64,000 bases of DNA, taken from Nomia melanderi (lineage: Eukaryota; Arthropoda; Insecta; Hymenoptera; Halictidae). The DNA lies in contig NC_135007.1 in assembly GCF_051020985.1 (NCBI RefSeq), positions 6,825,501 to 6,889,500 on the forward strand. Direction: 5' to 3'. The notes under the pieces are model-generated. The model did no database searches, was not told where the DNA came from, and saw nothing but the letters and a program-made list of their open reading frames with translations. How positions within the stretch are numbered: the first letter of the stretch is position 1; the number at the start of each line of letters is the position of its first letter. The position numbers and the translations under genes were made by a program. Shown in pieces: positions 49,215 to 63,428 of this stretch.

Positions 49215-52200
49215 TCACTTGTAAAGATCTATTATCTTCCCTATGGAGATCCATGAGCCGAATACTAACGCGAACATCGAGAACACCAGAAGCATAGAGT
49301 TCTTCCAGAGCCTCCAGTTGTACATGCCCAGGTGGGTCTCCCAGCACGAAATTGTTTCCACGATCGCTGGAATGCTGATACCAAGCACTGAGAAGAACAC
49401 CGAGCCGACCAACGAAATGAACGGTTCCAGATCCGGTACTATCAATGCCACGACAACTATAAAATAAGAAAATACAAATTTTATATAAGAATTCTACGAT
49501 TATACCACTTGAAGATGTCTCGATAAACAGGTTTTGAGATCCACCAATTAAATTCTAATGAAACAAAGAACTACCGAACTTCACCTCTTTAATCAAACTA
49601 ACTTGTGTCATTCAAATAAAAATTGGAATATTATATTTAAACTGTAAATCTAACGTCAATATTGATATAGATATGTAAGCGTATAAAGTTACTAAGCAAT
49701 TGTTTATGTTCTCCTTAATTCAATTTAATTTTATTTGTAAATTGCACCGTTGACTTAATTTATTAAGATAAACAAATTAAAATAAAATTTATGCAGCAGC
49801 CGAGCGTGATGCAAATGTATGTGATTTTCTTCATAAATAAAAGTTAAACGGCATCTGCAATCCAAGCATCAAGATAGCGACTACGTAAATATTATCTCGT
49901 AGACTCTCAATGAGCTGACCAAGTCACGAGTCACTGAACGGTGCTCGCGATTGACAGTGAGTCATGCGGTTAGAGAACCAACAGGTATTTCCCTGGCCCA
50001 CTCCGCCGCTACCTTTCCATTGCAACCCGCGTTTCTCTCTTTCTTTCTTAGGAAAGTAACACGCGTGTCTGGAACACGACGATCCTAGACTGGTAATAGC
50101 CAGAAGACTAATCGCAACAACTTCTCGGTAATATTGAAATATACATTTTCATCCAATACCGCTAGAAATACCAATCTATGTCTCGCGTGGACGATGCTAT
50201 TTGAAAAATTGGTTACGGGAATCGTGTGTATGCCGGGAACGCGGCTACCGTTGTGAGATCATAAACTGTCGATTCGTTTCAATTAAATTTAATTCTTACG
50301 TATGCCACAATTTTGTTAGGATAAGAAAAACATTAAAAAATATTAAAATATGAGAAATAATAAAAAATATTAAAATACGGGAAAATATAAAATATAAAAA
50401 TTACCAATAGAGATTTTGTTTTGGTATATTTTATTACGTAAACGCGATAGATATATTTGATTCTCTGTAAACGAGAGATAGATACTTGCCTGTGAAAAGA
50501 ACCATGAAGATCCTCATTAACGTTTCACATATGCCGTGGTACTTGTGACTGCATTTGTCCTTTATCGACGTCCACATGATCTCCATTGGAACGAAATACT
50601 GGAGACCATAGGTGAACAGAACAGCGAGAGCGATAAGTATCTTCACTACTTGTCCTAAACTGTAAAATTTATTGTTTAATAAATAGAAAGAAATTGAGAG
50701 TATCCATTAGAATAATGAAACAATCAATGATAAAAACACTTACATTTCTTCTGTTGGTATACTGAGTGTAATGCTTCCTAATACTTGTTCACCGTACGTC
50801 AGGTAACCGAATATGCCCAATACAGCGTAGAGGCTGACCACTATTGACATCGTTATGTTAAGAACACTAGGACATCCGAGGAAGTGGTCGGGATTCCTCA
50901 TACTGTTTTCTACGGGCATCACCTGTGCAAAATCAATTTCGTTTCATAAATATAACACATACAATTCGCCAATGAACAATAAACAATAAACAAAATTCGG
51001 GAATGAATCGATTTTTTTATTTAACACTAAATGTACGACACCCTGTCATATGACCGGTACATCGAAATGAAAAAGTGCATCTATAGTTTTCCATTCTTGT
51101 TAACAACAAATGAAAGTATATAATTTTTTTTCTTATTATCGAAAAATTATTTTGTGCATTGTTCCCGTAGTGAATCAACAATCAACAATATTCTTTTCGC
51201 AAAAATATGAACGATAGCAACAGAAAATTAGTCGATCATTTTACTTAAACAAATTTCGAAAATTAATCGATGGCACAACAAAAATTATAATATTATACAA
51301 TTAAATTCCAATAGTCTTTCATTAAATAAATAAAAAAGGAAAACAAAAATTAAATCGAAGATACTGAGCGAGTTCGATTCACGAGTCAACGCCATGGATT
51401 AACGAGTTGAAATCTGAACACCGTCAGCCAACGAGGAGAAATTGTAATGAAATTACATTACGTAAGTGAAATGGTACTTACAACGCCGATACCTTCGATC
51501 GCAAATATCACCGTCGCGAAAAACGTGGGCAGCTGCGTGACCGACCCGATCAATTTCGTGTTCGCCGTCAGTTGAATATCTCTGAAGATGTAGTACAGGG
51601 TTATCGCGAACCCGCCCATCATGCAGATATTCGCGACCATAGAAATAGGCACCATGTATTTCAGGTTTCGTATCTGGCCCAGCAACACCAACGCTGGTAT
51701 CAACGTGAGTATGTACATCCGAGGTGAGATTTCATAACCGCTGTTAAAATTTGCCACCTGAAATCGAATTAAGAAAAATTAATAATAACAGTGGCTATCA
51801 ATACTCGATTGGATTAATCCCTTGTAATCGATCATGTTTCATCTCGATCTGAACTCATATCACTCTTCTCTTTAGTATCATTACAATGATTTCATATTTC
51901 AGCAATATATGTTCTTTTAATAGCAATAATACATATTCTAAGTACTCCAAGCTGATAATCGTGCAGTCAATAGATAACAAAATTGAATCATCTCCTGCGT
52001 TTAAGCAAATATTTGATATAAAAAATAGTAAATCAAAATTCACCATGTTGAGTAATATCCTTTTCAAGGAGCAAAAAGACAAAGTTTTGTTTTGGAATTG
52101 CGATTGAATTATACACATAACGTTTTAAATAAGATTTTAAATAAATGGTTGAAGGTATTTTAAGTTTTACAGAGTTAATAGAAACTAGCGTTTCAACGAA

Positions 52201-55200
52201 TTTATGTAACGGAATGTTTAAGGTTCACTTGAACGGAGTGCAATTATCTTGGGGTTACAGGCAAACGGACAGACCGGATTCTACAGGTCAATCGAGTCAA
52301 AGAAGTCTCCAGGCGACGTGTGGCACAGATTTTCAATTGTGATCGAGGTAAAAATGAGGAGGATGCACGTGTTACGATGGAAAAGAACGAAGAGAAGGAG
52401 GCGGACGATGATTAGAATTACTTCGCAACGTATTCGTATTCCGGACGGCATTATGAAGTCACCGTGATTTGCATAGAACAATAGTTCATAACTTATAAAA
52501 CTATAGTAACCTAATTTTAAATATTACGAACTTGAAACGTTCGAAGTTTTCTTTCACTCGTGGAAAATGATTAAAGATATTCTTAGATTTAATCCATCCA
52601 ATGATATTTGAAATTTTATAGTACATATAAAATTGTATAATATGCAAAGTAAATGATGTACTTCTGTACGAATGTACGAAAACGAAGCAAATAGTTAATG
52701 CGTGTCTGTAATTCATTAGGAATGAACATGGCATTGAAATCTACGCGAGAGTTAGAATCGTCCTTGTAAAAATCAAGTACGCAGTAAACTGTGAAACTTG
52801 ATCACCCTGATTATTCCCATTATTGAATCGACTACTTCTTGTCTTATTTAAATTTGTTTATTTTCCTGGCATACGTTCTATCTGAGAAATCATATTCTGT
52901 TCCCTGTGATCTTTTATCAAACGAGAAAATAAATAAAAAGAAGAAAATAAAAAATATTTGCTGATATTTTATCAATGAAGATAAATGTAGGAAATGCGAA
53001 AGAATAATTAAACTTCAAAATCAATAATGAAAAATATCATTTTCGTTATGACTAAGTTATTATTCATTAATTACCAATTTCTGTTCCCTATTATCGCAGA
53101 ATAAATTTATCCTGATTCAACAGTCGTATTATTAGTCTCGTGTTGAAAGTCAATTATTTCGTTTCTGACGTGGTATATGTTATCAAGAATTAGTAATGAC
53201 GCCATTTGTCATTTTGACGGGTTTTAGTGAATAACCGAAGCAGTTTTGCATTTAATTTCGTTTGTCATACTTAAAGCGATATTGTATGCATTACCTTATG
53301 GTACTGGCAAATGAAATATTTGCTACATGTAAAATTATTTATACCGGTAGTCTTGTACGATGTATTTCACCTTCAAGTTTGTACATTAAAATTATCATTG
53401 TCGAATGTGTATATCAAACAAGTTGTTCACTTTGACTAATATAATTGACAAACTAATTCCTCTATGAAATCATCTTAAAAGAATAGAACATGCGTAGGAT
53501 TAAAATACGAGTTACGTTTAATAGATTGTTAAGACTGACCCATGTAAATTTTCGTTTCAAATCAATGTTACTTTATTTCATTTTCTACGGAAAATGTAAC
53601 AAAGGAACGGAATATTGAGAGAAAATGATATTTGTACAAAACTAACGCGACAACCTAATATTTTAGCCATCATAATTGAGTAATTAGTAATATTAGAAAT
53701 ATATTTCACGTAGAGTACTTGTAGCACTTTAAATATTCCATAAATGCAAATTACTGTCTTTCACTTATTGTTATGACCTCTAGATATTATCATGAACTAT
53801 TTGTTATTAATTCGACATTTTTACTGCTTTCTAATTCTTAACTATCTACAATATTCAAGGAGAAACATATTTCTTCCCAGACGAACGAACTTCATATTTA
53901 ACATGCAACTCGAGACGAATGAAATTAATATAGTGCAATGCGAACATTATAATACAATAGAATCCAAAAGATATTTGTTAAATAAACTCGGAGACGAGCA
54001 ACTATTGAGAAGTGAAATTAACTTAAGTAACCAATTACCTCGTTATCCCTGATTAACCTTACTCTATGATTTCTTTCTCAACTGTGATAAACACAATTAC
54101 TTTGTCGTTAATAAATTATAAAAAAAGGAATCTTCTATGCTTATCTTTTCTAAAGTATAATAATCGATAACAAAAGAATAATATTAATTTAGATTCGAAA
54201 GAATTGACTACTATTTATGCTGATAAACTCTGTTTCAAATGTTCACCACGAGTCTGACAATTTATTACGAGGCAAAGAGTTGAACGGTCAAACTCAACAT
54301 TAAGTCTGGCGACTCGTTTCGTACAACTGAAGGTTGAATTCAGGTGAGGTCAGACACGTCAGCCATCGAGAACAAAGAGTATCAACTCAGAAGATCTTAC
54401 CTGCTGGATCGAGCTCGCGATGAAGACCACGTAAACGCACGCGCCACCCACATAGGTAGCGCACAATGCGGCGTTTACAAATATTCGACTGGCGTTCGCG
54501 AACGGTCTAACTGGTTTCGGACCGTAGAGAAACGCGGCTTCCGCAGTCTCCGCGTACGTCATTTGCGGCGTTTTCGTCCTTTTGCAGAGCACGTGGGACG
54601 AACGGACCAGAATGTGGACACAATGGGCGCATATGATGCCGATTATTATTGTGCCGATACCGCCGAACAAAAGGCCGCCGTGTTTAATCGCGCTCGGCAT
54701 GGCGAGAATTCCTGTGCCCAGCGACGACTTAAGCAAATGGGCCAATGCACCGACATCTCTGTAATACAAGCATGTTTAAGATATTATTAACATTGACGTT
54801 GACATTAACACTAAAGTTACCAGACGAGTCAACGATTCACGCCTGATTTCTTCTTTTTTTGCAATTATTAAGAAGATGACAGATGTTTCTCTGAGAAACT
54901 ATTAAAGAATTTGATTTAGCAACAGGCAAATTGAACTGTGAATCAATTGAAGTCTCGATAGATGCATTATTGGAGTTTCCATAGAAGGATTTCAAAAAGT
55001 CAATTTAATTGCTCGGTAGTTTTAGTGTTAATCCTTTGTATTACAGAAGCGTTTCATTGGAAGTACTCAACAGTTTCTAATGAGATACAGACGACTTTTT
55101 CTGAAACTAGAGAAATTGTAAATAAAATGAGGAACAAAACTATTTTATTCCAATGGTTCACATATTGATGCATTATACAAAGTTTAACCCTTTGCAGGCG

Positions 55201-56843
55201 GAGATTCTCTGAAGTATACAAAATCTCCAGCAGATGAAGCTAAATTACGTATCGATTGCTTAAATAATAAATATAAACGGAACTACGTACCAAACTCTTG
55301 CTGTATGGGTAACTAACTCATTTGTTTGTTATTTAGTGCTCTATCTATAAAAATCTAATCTCGCTGAAATGTTGACATCCGTCCGCAAATACTAAATTAA
55401 TATTAAATATCAAACTTTACAGTTTTGCTGCATCAAATCAATTGGCGACTCTGCAGTGCAAAGGGTTAATGGAAAAACAGTTTTTCAGTGGACTGGTGAT
55501 CTAGAGCTTTAGATATCGAGTTAGTCATTTGGAAGAATGAGGAGAAGAGTGAAGTTTAAAATTGTTTGAAACATGTATATTGACGACATGTCTACGAATC
55601 TTGGACTATAAATTGGATGTTTGTTTTAATCAAAGAACTTTTGTTGACTTTTGTTTGACCAAGTTGTCTTTTCTTTGAGTAATTCTAGACTTTTTTTCTA
55701 CCTTGAGAGACTGTTACTATGAATTATTCTATATTTTTAGAAATAAAGAGATTTAAAATTAAATTATGTCTCAGTCTAATTATGTCGTTTGATATAAGTA
55801 TCTTCGAATATAGTTCTTTATTAATCCAGTTTTATCCAAATAAATGCAAAAATATTTCAAATGGAGTATTATAATACTTGTTTTTGGTTAGGTTAAACCA
55901 CCTGGCTAAAAATGCAGTTAAAATAGTTGCTAATCTATATCAAGACATTTTGACAATAAATGTCAAGTAAGGGGGTTCTGTTCTTTACATGTATATAACT
56001 AAATAAGTTTTGTGGACTCACGTATTTTAAGAAAATGCTTAAGTGAAAAGATTGTACAAAACTGCAAAAAGGGGAAATAGTAAGAAATAACGAAATGGTT
56101 GCTTACGAATTGGAATTTTTCTTGTCACGGTGCTCGAAAGGATTATACAGGTCATCTTTCTCGTTGAACTCGCCAATTACAACAGAAGCAATTTTGGTAC
56201 TGAAAAAGAAGACAGTAGATACATTAGTAAATACATTGTATCAAAATTGGAAGATGAGAGAGAACAGAAACAATGAGACAAACGATAATAGAAAATTGGC
56301 ATCTAACTCTTTTGAATATATTTTATCAGGCTCTATCAATCATGTCTGATAAAACAGAAGCACATTTGATGACATTAATTGAGTGTTTAGCTTTATTTCA
56401 GAAGTCTCTTAACATTGTGGTTCAGCAGACACGGAATACGTTTATCGATATGGTTATCGATGTATTTGACGAGTAAGACATTCGGTGATGAGTTATATCT
56501 ATAATAACATGTGTCACACGTATAATTGAAACTTTCGAGTGAAACTGATACAAATCGTTTAAATTGTTAACACTACGATTATTGAAAGTCAGAATTCATA
56601 TTTACCCAATTTGTCGTTACTCTATAAACCATAAATTTAATAATACAATTCACCGGACGCAAAACCTACATTTTACCATTATAAATAGTAACCATTATAA
56701 TGATTACAAAATCTTCTATTTCATATTGTTCTTTAACAAAGAAATGTGTATGCATCGAATAACAGAACAATTAAAAAGCAATACCTGCTACTGAACTCCT
56801 GCATAGGGTTCTCCATAGTTGCTTGTTCCTTTCCCTTCCCCAT
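49215..56843 (-). CDS. SLC36-type (proton-coupled) amino-acid transporter (427 aa)
   Basis: Exons on the minus strand: 56785-56850 (coding from 56843), 54401-54758, 51482-51757, 50744-50922, 50490-50659 and 49215-49456, with phases 2, 0, 0, 2 and 1. The protein starts MGKGKEQATMENPMQEFSSR, then the family signature DVGALAHLLKSSLGTGILAM of the first membrane helix. About ten further hydrophobic segments follow. Other hallmarks are AIEGIGVVMPVENSMRNPDHF and GYLTYGEQVLGSITL. This fits the amino-acid/auxin permease superfamily, SLC36 (PAT) branch: transport of small neutral amino acids with protons at the plasma or lysosomal membrane. The intron after exon 5 has a GC donor (ACAG|GCAAGT). The first coding exon has a clear acceptor just upstream of the ATG, so a 5' exon exists that I could not place. 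The frame upstream is open for two codons, so a longer N-terminus is possible. Confidence 0.9.
54805..55031 (+). mobile_element. TTAA-flanked short element, family A copy 2 (227 bp)
   Basis: It starts TTAACACTAAAGTTACCAGA and ends CGGTAGTTTTAGTGTTAA, and matches 48161-48388 over its whole length, for example GCAATTATTAAGAAGAT, ACAGATGTTTCTCTGAG and GCTCGGTAGT. It lies in the first intron of the SLC36-type gene, 46 nt from the acceptor of the 54401-54758 exon. Confidence 0.8.
55184..55469 (+). mobile_element. TTAA-flanked short element, family D (286 bp)
   Basis: The left end is TTAACCCTTTGCAGGCGGAG. The right end read in reverse is TTAACCCTTTGCACTGCAGA. Both borders are TTAA, with 13 identical terminal bases. 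The CCC start after TTAA is typical of piggyBac-type ends (family knowledge). It is in the same intron as the family A element, 152 bp away. Confidence 0.75.
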
Positions 56844-59800
56844 GATGGGTCTGAAAACAAAATAAACATAGTTTCAATATTAACAATACACATTTTATAA
56901 ATACACCCATCCAATCTTTATCAATTTACCGTTAAACATTATTTCGAACGTACAACTTTGACACCGAATGATCAGAATATAAACCGGAAATAATGAAATG
57001 TATCGACGTATAAACAATACCATATCAATGACTAAATAACGGAACAAACCACTTGGTTTTATCGATACACCGAATATCAATGAAACGCGATTTATCCTCC
57101 GTAGCTGCGAAATATATTTCTTCGGAAGCATCTGTCAGAATCAAACCATGATTAATGATCAATTAGCTCGCGATAGAATTCAATTCTTCGTCTTTATCGG
57201 CAAACGGCAGTTAATGTCCTGGATCAAATCATATTCAACGATTGTCGAGACGATTATCGAAATAGGTGATCGGTCAAAGGGAGATTACCGCGAACAGTTC
57301 TCTACGTGATATCCGAGGAGTATTTCGGCGCCGATTTCACCGGACGAAGTTCGATAAAGAGATCCATCCCGGATAACGATGATTGTTTGGAAACAAAGCT
57401 GATCGCGACGCCTCTTTTACGGTGTAAGTACCCTCTTACAGATACATTAACAGCATTAACGATCGTGACGCAGTGGAATCCGCGTTATCGCCGAAAAAAA
57501 AACTTTCCGTTGATACATGAATCGCTTTATCAAACAAATTACCGTAATTCGCGGGTATTCGCGGGCGTCAAATTTTCTGATCGATTCTTCAAGAGACGAG
57601 ATGATTCTGCGAAAAAAAAACTGGGGGAAGTATTCACTGAATCGATTAAGTGAATAGTTAAGAGAACGAGACTGATAACACTAGAACAGCCGCGCTCGTC
57701 ACAATTGCATATACTAGTTTTCCCATTCCGCAATTGTTGTAGTTTGAAAACGTTGAATATCCGAAATGATTTGGAAAATAAATAGTTTGATTAGAGAATT
57801 AATGTATGAAGAAATTGAAGGAATCTATTATTACAATTTTTATAAGAACTACGTATTAATCATATTAAATGTTTGGTTGCTCTAGTACCTGATAAGAAAT
57901 TTGGGAAGAAATTTTTATACAACATATTATTTTTTCTATAATATTGTGGATAACATGAGAATATGTATCAATAATATTCTTCTTCTTCTCATAATAGCCA
58001 TAGTATTGTCCAGTACGTATTATATTTACATTTTATTTAAGGAAAATTAGAGTAGGCATTGATAAATAACAAGAGAAGTAAATAGAAATTGATTCTTGCA
58101 CTGGATATTTTTTTCTAACAGAAACAGATATAATGATTTCTCTCTAGATAATTGATAATTATGTCTGACTATTAATAATATGTGTTATTGAGACTTGACT
58201 AGTCTGATCATGATTTAGCAATTCTACTTATTCCATGTACAGATGCGTTTGTGTCACTTAAACTTCTATAATTAGCAACGTATATTTTCTTACGTATTTA
58301 TATTTAAAAAACAATCTTTGAAGTTAGAAATATTAGTAGATTCTAGCAAAGAATTACACTTTTCAGTGACAAAAGCAGGGAAAAGTATACAGACAGAATT
58401 GCGTCAATTCTTAAACAAATATTAAATAAAACCGTCGAACTGAGAATATTCATTTTAAGACAGTTCTCGAAACTAAGTATTTAACGTGACAGTGATATTG
58501 AACTACTAATAAAACATGACTAACTGGAAAATATTTTACGCGAGGAAAAACTGTCTGAGTACTGTCCAGCAATAACCATTTGGTCCACGATACGTTAAAA
58601 AACGATTCCACGCAAAACCGCACACCTGCGGTCGCAATTATATTTCACAATGAAACTGTATTCGCATAATTAACACCTATAATTAACAAAAACGAGTAAC
58701 GTATGAATAGAACCGTGTAGTTTGACGCGTTACCCAACGTCTCGTGGCAGTTTAACTACGGGTATTATTCTCCGGCGCAATAAACAGAAGTATTCACTCG
58801 CATAATAATATTCTATTGTGAAAACAAACAACCAGATGACTAAAATTCCTAATTCATTGCAACAAGTGCGGCGTTATTGCGTTGAAATCCAAGTAACATG
58901 CATCGACGTCAATTCTTAGTAAGAATCATTTATTTTTTGCTTCGACCAGGATCAGGAAAAGATTATTGACGTCTGGAACTAAATCGAGAGAACTGCAGAT
59001 AATCCGCGGTTAATTAACACAACATTTTACAACCGCATCCGGGAATAAACGTTACACAAGAGATGATGAAGGAAAAAGTTTCATAAACAGTTGGAATTGT
59101 TTTGTCTTTACCTACTCGAGGTGAGATATTTGATTGACCGGTTTCTGGCTAAATCGCCAGGTACAATTAATGTATGGTAATGGTTCCGTTGTGATTAATT
59201 GCTATTTACTTCATACGTTCTTATACAATATATGCGCAGAAATATTATCGAATTTGTTGATTTCATAGACAATAAGGATTGAATATTAAATTCTTGAGAA
59301 TTTCGAACTTTTCGAGTATCGAGTTGATTTCGAAATTTTAGGAGTGTTCTTTAGATTTCAAATTATAATATTTTTAATAGTTATTACAGGCTATTTGAGT
59401 TTTCCCAGAAATGGTTTTCTTGGAAGTAATTTAATATTTTATTCTTTGTTGATCGCAACACACATTATTAAAATCGAAGAACACTCTGGCAAATGCAAAT
59501 ATATGTTCACAAGACTGTACAAACGTTTCTGTAGTATAAATTACGTACTGGTAGCGAATTCGATGCACATCGTGAATAACCATCTTGTAGATGATTGATT
59601 AAGGGACCACTAAAGTTGTGACTAACTCAAGCCTAACACCACTAGATACTTTTTGAAACTGGTAGCAATATGGACTGAATAAAAATTTACTAATGAACGA
59701 TACTCCGTTGAAGTCAGTACCTTTTAAAGTAGTACAGTGGCCATGTATTGGGAAATGATAATTTAAGCGTTTGTTATCAGTATTATGACGTCTGAAGCAA

Positions 59801-60462
59801 CAAATTTGAATAAAATTATAATAGCGAGATTTTATCGAAACTTGGAACTGATTAGCATAATGAATGCATAATGCAGAAATTATATAATAATTACTATAAA
59901 TATACAAAAACATCAACACAATTAGAAACAAACACCTCGTTTCAATATTATTTTCAATTTTACAGACATTTCTAAACTGATAAAGTAAACTCGATAAATT
60001 GTTTAATTATTCATTCGTATGATCGAAAGATGGAAAGTGATTTATTATTTTGTAAAAACGCAAAATTGAAGCGAGTCCTTTTTTTCTCTTTGCTCGGGCC
60101 ACAGAGCTATAGACGCATATATGCGTTTTTAGATCTTCTCAATGTCACGCGTGCTATGATGACAATTATAAGTGTAAAATATTAATGTACGCGTTTCTTA
60201 GCATTATTCAATTTGACGAGACCAAAGAATTACAATTACAACTTAATTACGTCTTGCATGAATGAACATAGTTAATCTTCTAACGACAAGCTAAGCGAAA
60301 AGATATTCCGTCCACACGAAGTGTTTCGGTTAGGAATATTCAACACTCAAAGAATTAAAGCCTAAAGAACAATGCTTGTGGAAACGTTCATTACATCAGA
60401 ATCTATTCATTTTTCGTGAAAAATAGCATTCGAACAATTGTTATCGGAGATCCTTCTTCTAG

Positions 60463-60480
60463 ACGTCATTCGAATGACGT
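60463..60480. repeat. Perfect 18-bp palindrome
   Basis: ACGTCATTCGAATGACGT reads the same on both strands and contains two TGACGT/ACGTCA half-sites as bound by bZIP factors. It lies in the CpG-richer patch upstream of the SLC36-type gene. Confidence 0.7.
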
Positions 60481-63271
60481 TCCATTGTATTATTCTCGAA
60501 CGATCGTTCCGCGAAAAGAGCGTGATCTAAGGGATCGGTCGGATGCGTTGAGCAACCGTGCACCACCAGAATCGGCGGAACGCGTGTACAGAACGGATTA
60601 TGGTGTGTTGCAGCTGGGACATATCCTTGAACGCTTCCACGGGAACGTGCTACGTAGTACACAATGCACGTAGGACTTTCTAATGTCAGGAAGGAGAAAG
60701 GACTCGCGATGTGGCTAATAAATATTCCCGTGTGAGCCATAGACGGAAAAGAAGTCACGAGCAGCCACCGTTCAACCAAGAATTATCCCGTGATCCAGGT
60801 GTATCAGGTGATCTACGTGTACCGGGGATCGAGCAAGGATCTCGGATCATGGAGCCAAGAGCAGATTCTCTTCAGGATAATATCGGCATGAATTCTCGTG
60901 GCCTGGGCTTCTGGAAATTCGCGACGCGAACGTGATCCACGAAATGTCACATAACACTTTGTTACCATTTCCAAAGCGACGTTGCGTAATCCCCGTAATC
61001 CGCTCTCTTGTCGGATCGTTACGTTCCTTGTACGGAACTTTCAATCAAGTATCCCCTTCATATTTAACCCTTTGGACTGGACAATACTGTTCGTTGTAAA
61101 CAGATTTTTACGTGTTAATGGGGAACTTAGTAAAGTGTAGACTTGCATGAAATGTAGACAATATGAAAAGATATGTAGAATCTTTAACGTGTAGTGCTTT
61201 CTACGGTGTTTTTTGAGGAAAACTGTTTTTTTTTTACAGTGGTTTTGCTTTGTTAATTGTATTCTCAAGGATCTGGATTTGTATGCAAATTCATGATCTA
61301 GTAATAACACTTGTATAGATGTTATATATAAAATGCGGGGAAAGAAATAATGAGAAGGCAATAAACAAAAGTGCATAGTAATGAAGAAAGTAATTATATT
61401 TTGTTAACATATGTATGAATTATTACTTTCGTGGCGGTATAATTTTGTATTTTCCTCGTGTTTTGTAACTAAAAGTACAGTTAATATAAACTTGCGCGTG
61501 GAAAGTTTATTAAAGTCTATTTTTAAGAATTCCGCAGATTAGTAGGATTTGTTGAACGGTAACAAAAGTAGTAAAAATATTATACCTGATTGCTGCTTGG
61601 GTAACATTGTAAGTCTGAATCCGAAGGATTTATCAGAAGATAATAATTGCTCTATCGAAGAAAAGAAGTAGGATTATATTGGAGTATGAAGTGAATTTTT
61701 ATTAGGATTAATGATAGTAACGTATCGGCCGACAGGAGATATTGCCAGAATGTGAAACGTTTCGCAGAAACCAGTTTCCCCGTGTATAAAGAAGCGTGCA
61801 GAGATAAATTACTCGGAAGTTTCCTACGAACGTGTTACTTGACGACAGATGTGAAAAAATTCGAGACTAAATAACTCAGACCATTATAATGGCATTGGTA
61901 CAAGAAATACAATCCTACTATGTATAAATGTATATTAATAAACGTATGATACCGTTTTACAAAAAACGCTTCGACAAAAATACATTCATATAATATCGTA
62001 CGCACGATAATCAGTTAAATAATAAGTAACTTTTCTAAAACGTAAAATTTCTCCAGAATGTATAAATTAATTTGGCAAACTCGAGTTTACCAAAATATGT
62101 TAATTACGTTGCTCAATTTTCATGTAACATTGTAGTTGCAGGAATTTATCACAATCTTGATGTTCTAATATTTCATGGAACACTGTAGTTTAGCGTGATA
62201 TCTCTCCAGATTACTAACATTCTCTAGGGATCACGCGGAAATTCCAGCATAATGATGGCGGAAATTATCCATAATTTCGACCGATTTCCTATCAGGATAC
62301 CTACAATATTGCGATTGGTTCTCTTCTACTGAACTTTTATTTCGCAACGACAAAATTGCAGCGCAAAATGATCGTGTCCGACTCTAGGGTCGTCTAACTT
62401 TCAATTGAGTGGCAAATCGACACCGTAACGAGTGGATTCGATACGAAATTTCGCTACACGCACGATAAAATAGGAAAAGATAAACTACAATTGCACGTTA
62501 TTGAGAATAGTGATATATAATCGGTTAACTCAAAATGACCAAGGCACACGATCATTTTCTACACCTGTCTCCCGTTCCTTCCTGTCAGATATGAGGTACA
62601 CTTCTGAACTTGTTCAAGAAACGTCTAATACTCAGTTTCGATAGCTGAGAAAAAGTAGTTATTATGGGACTAAAATCAGGACACAGCGAATTCAAGTACT
62701 CACACTGACTAACTATACAGAAACTAAAAAATTGGAATTTTCGCCATTGTGTGTTATCAGTTAACTATATGTTAGCTTAACAAAAATTCGTTAACGTAAG
62801 ATCCAGGTATCAATTTCCAAACGTAGCATAAAAAGTTCTGAATTATACAAGGTTATGTCATACATTATAAACTACTTGGAACAATTACTATATACTGATT
62901 AATAAAGATAAATGAAACAATCAAATAGTAGTATGATGCTAATAGTCAATAACAATTTAAATATAGCACATATTGTAATTGGTAATATATGTATGTGTTA
63001 AATAGTATTCCATATTCGCGCGTCAATGTATGTAAGTCGCACTAGTAACAACAATATACATATGACCTTCGTGAGTACATGAAAGAAGAAAAGTATTTAA
63101 CAGTAATAACTATGGAAAAAGATTTTGAAAAGTAGACTAAAATCCATAAAGTTCTAGCATTAATAATCCATTTAATTTTATAACAGATTACGTACACAGT
63201 AAAGTGATTAATTTTTACATATCATAATTTTCTAAATTTAGATATGTATCTATATATAAATTGTATTAACT

Positions 63272-63428
63272 AATAATATCGGTTAATAAATCCAATTATC
63301 ATAGAATAAATTAATCAACCGTTTGTTAACCAATAGTAGTAATCAATAATATCGGTTAATAAATCCAGTTATCGTATAATAAAATTAATTAACCGTTTGT
63401 TAACCAGTAACATTAACCAATAATATTA
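63272..63428 (+). repeat. Tandem repeat, 73-bp unit, two copies plus a partial third
   Basis: AATAATATCGGTTAATAAAT begins units at 63272 and 63345. A partial unit starts near 63418 (AATAATATTAA). Each unit also contains TTAACC motifs and the shared stretch CCGTTTGTTAACCA. Confidence 0.85.

Noticed and set aside
51021..51120. A further complete TTAA element starting TTAACACTAAATG
   Set aside because: Only one end could be recognised. No matching inverted end ending in TTAA was found nearby, so it is mentioned only as a lone end.
54344..54790. 148-codon plus-strand frame
   Set aside because: Exact shadow of the transporter exon at 54401-54758 on the minus strand.
60416..60935. Overlapping frames on both strands at 60.4-60.9 kb
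   Set aside because: Local CpG-richer composition explains the open frames. None shows a domain or splice structure.
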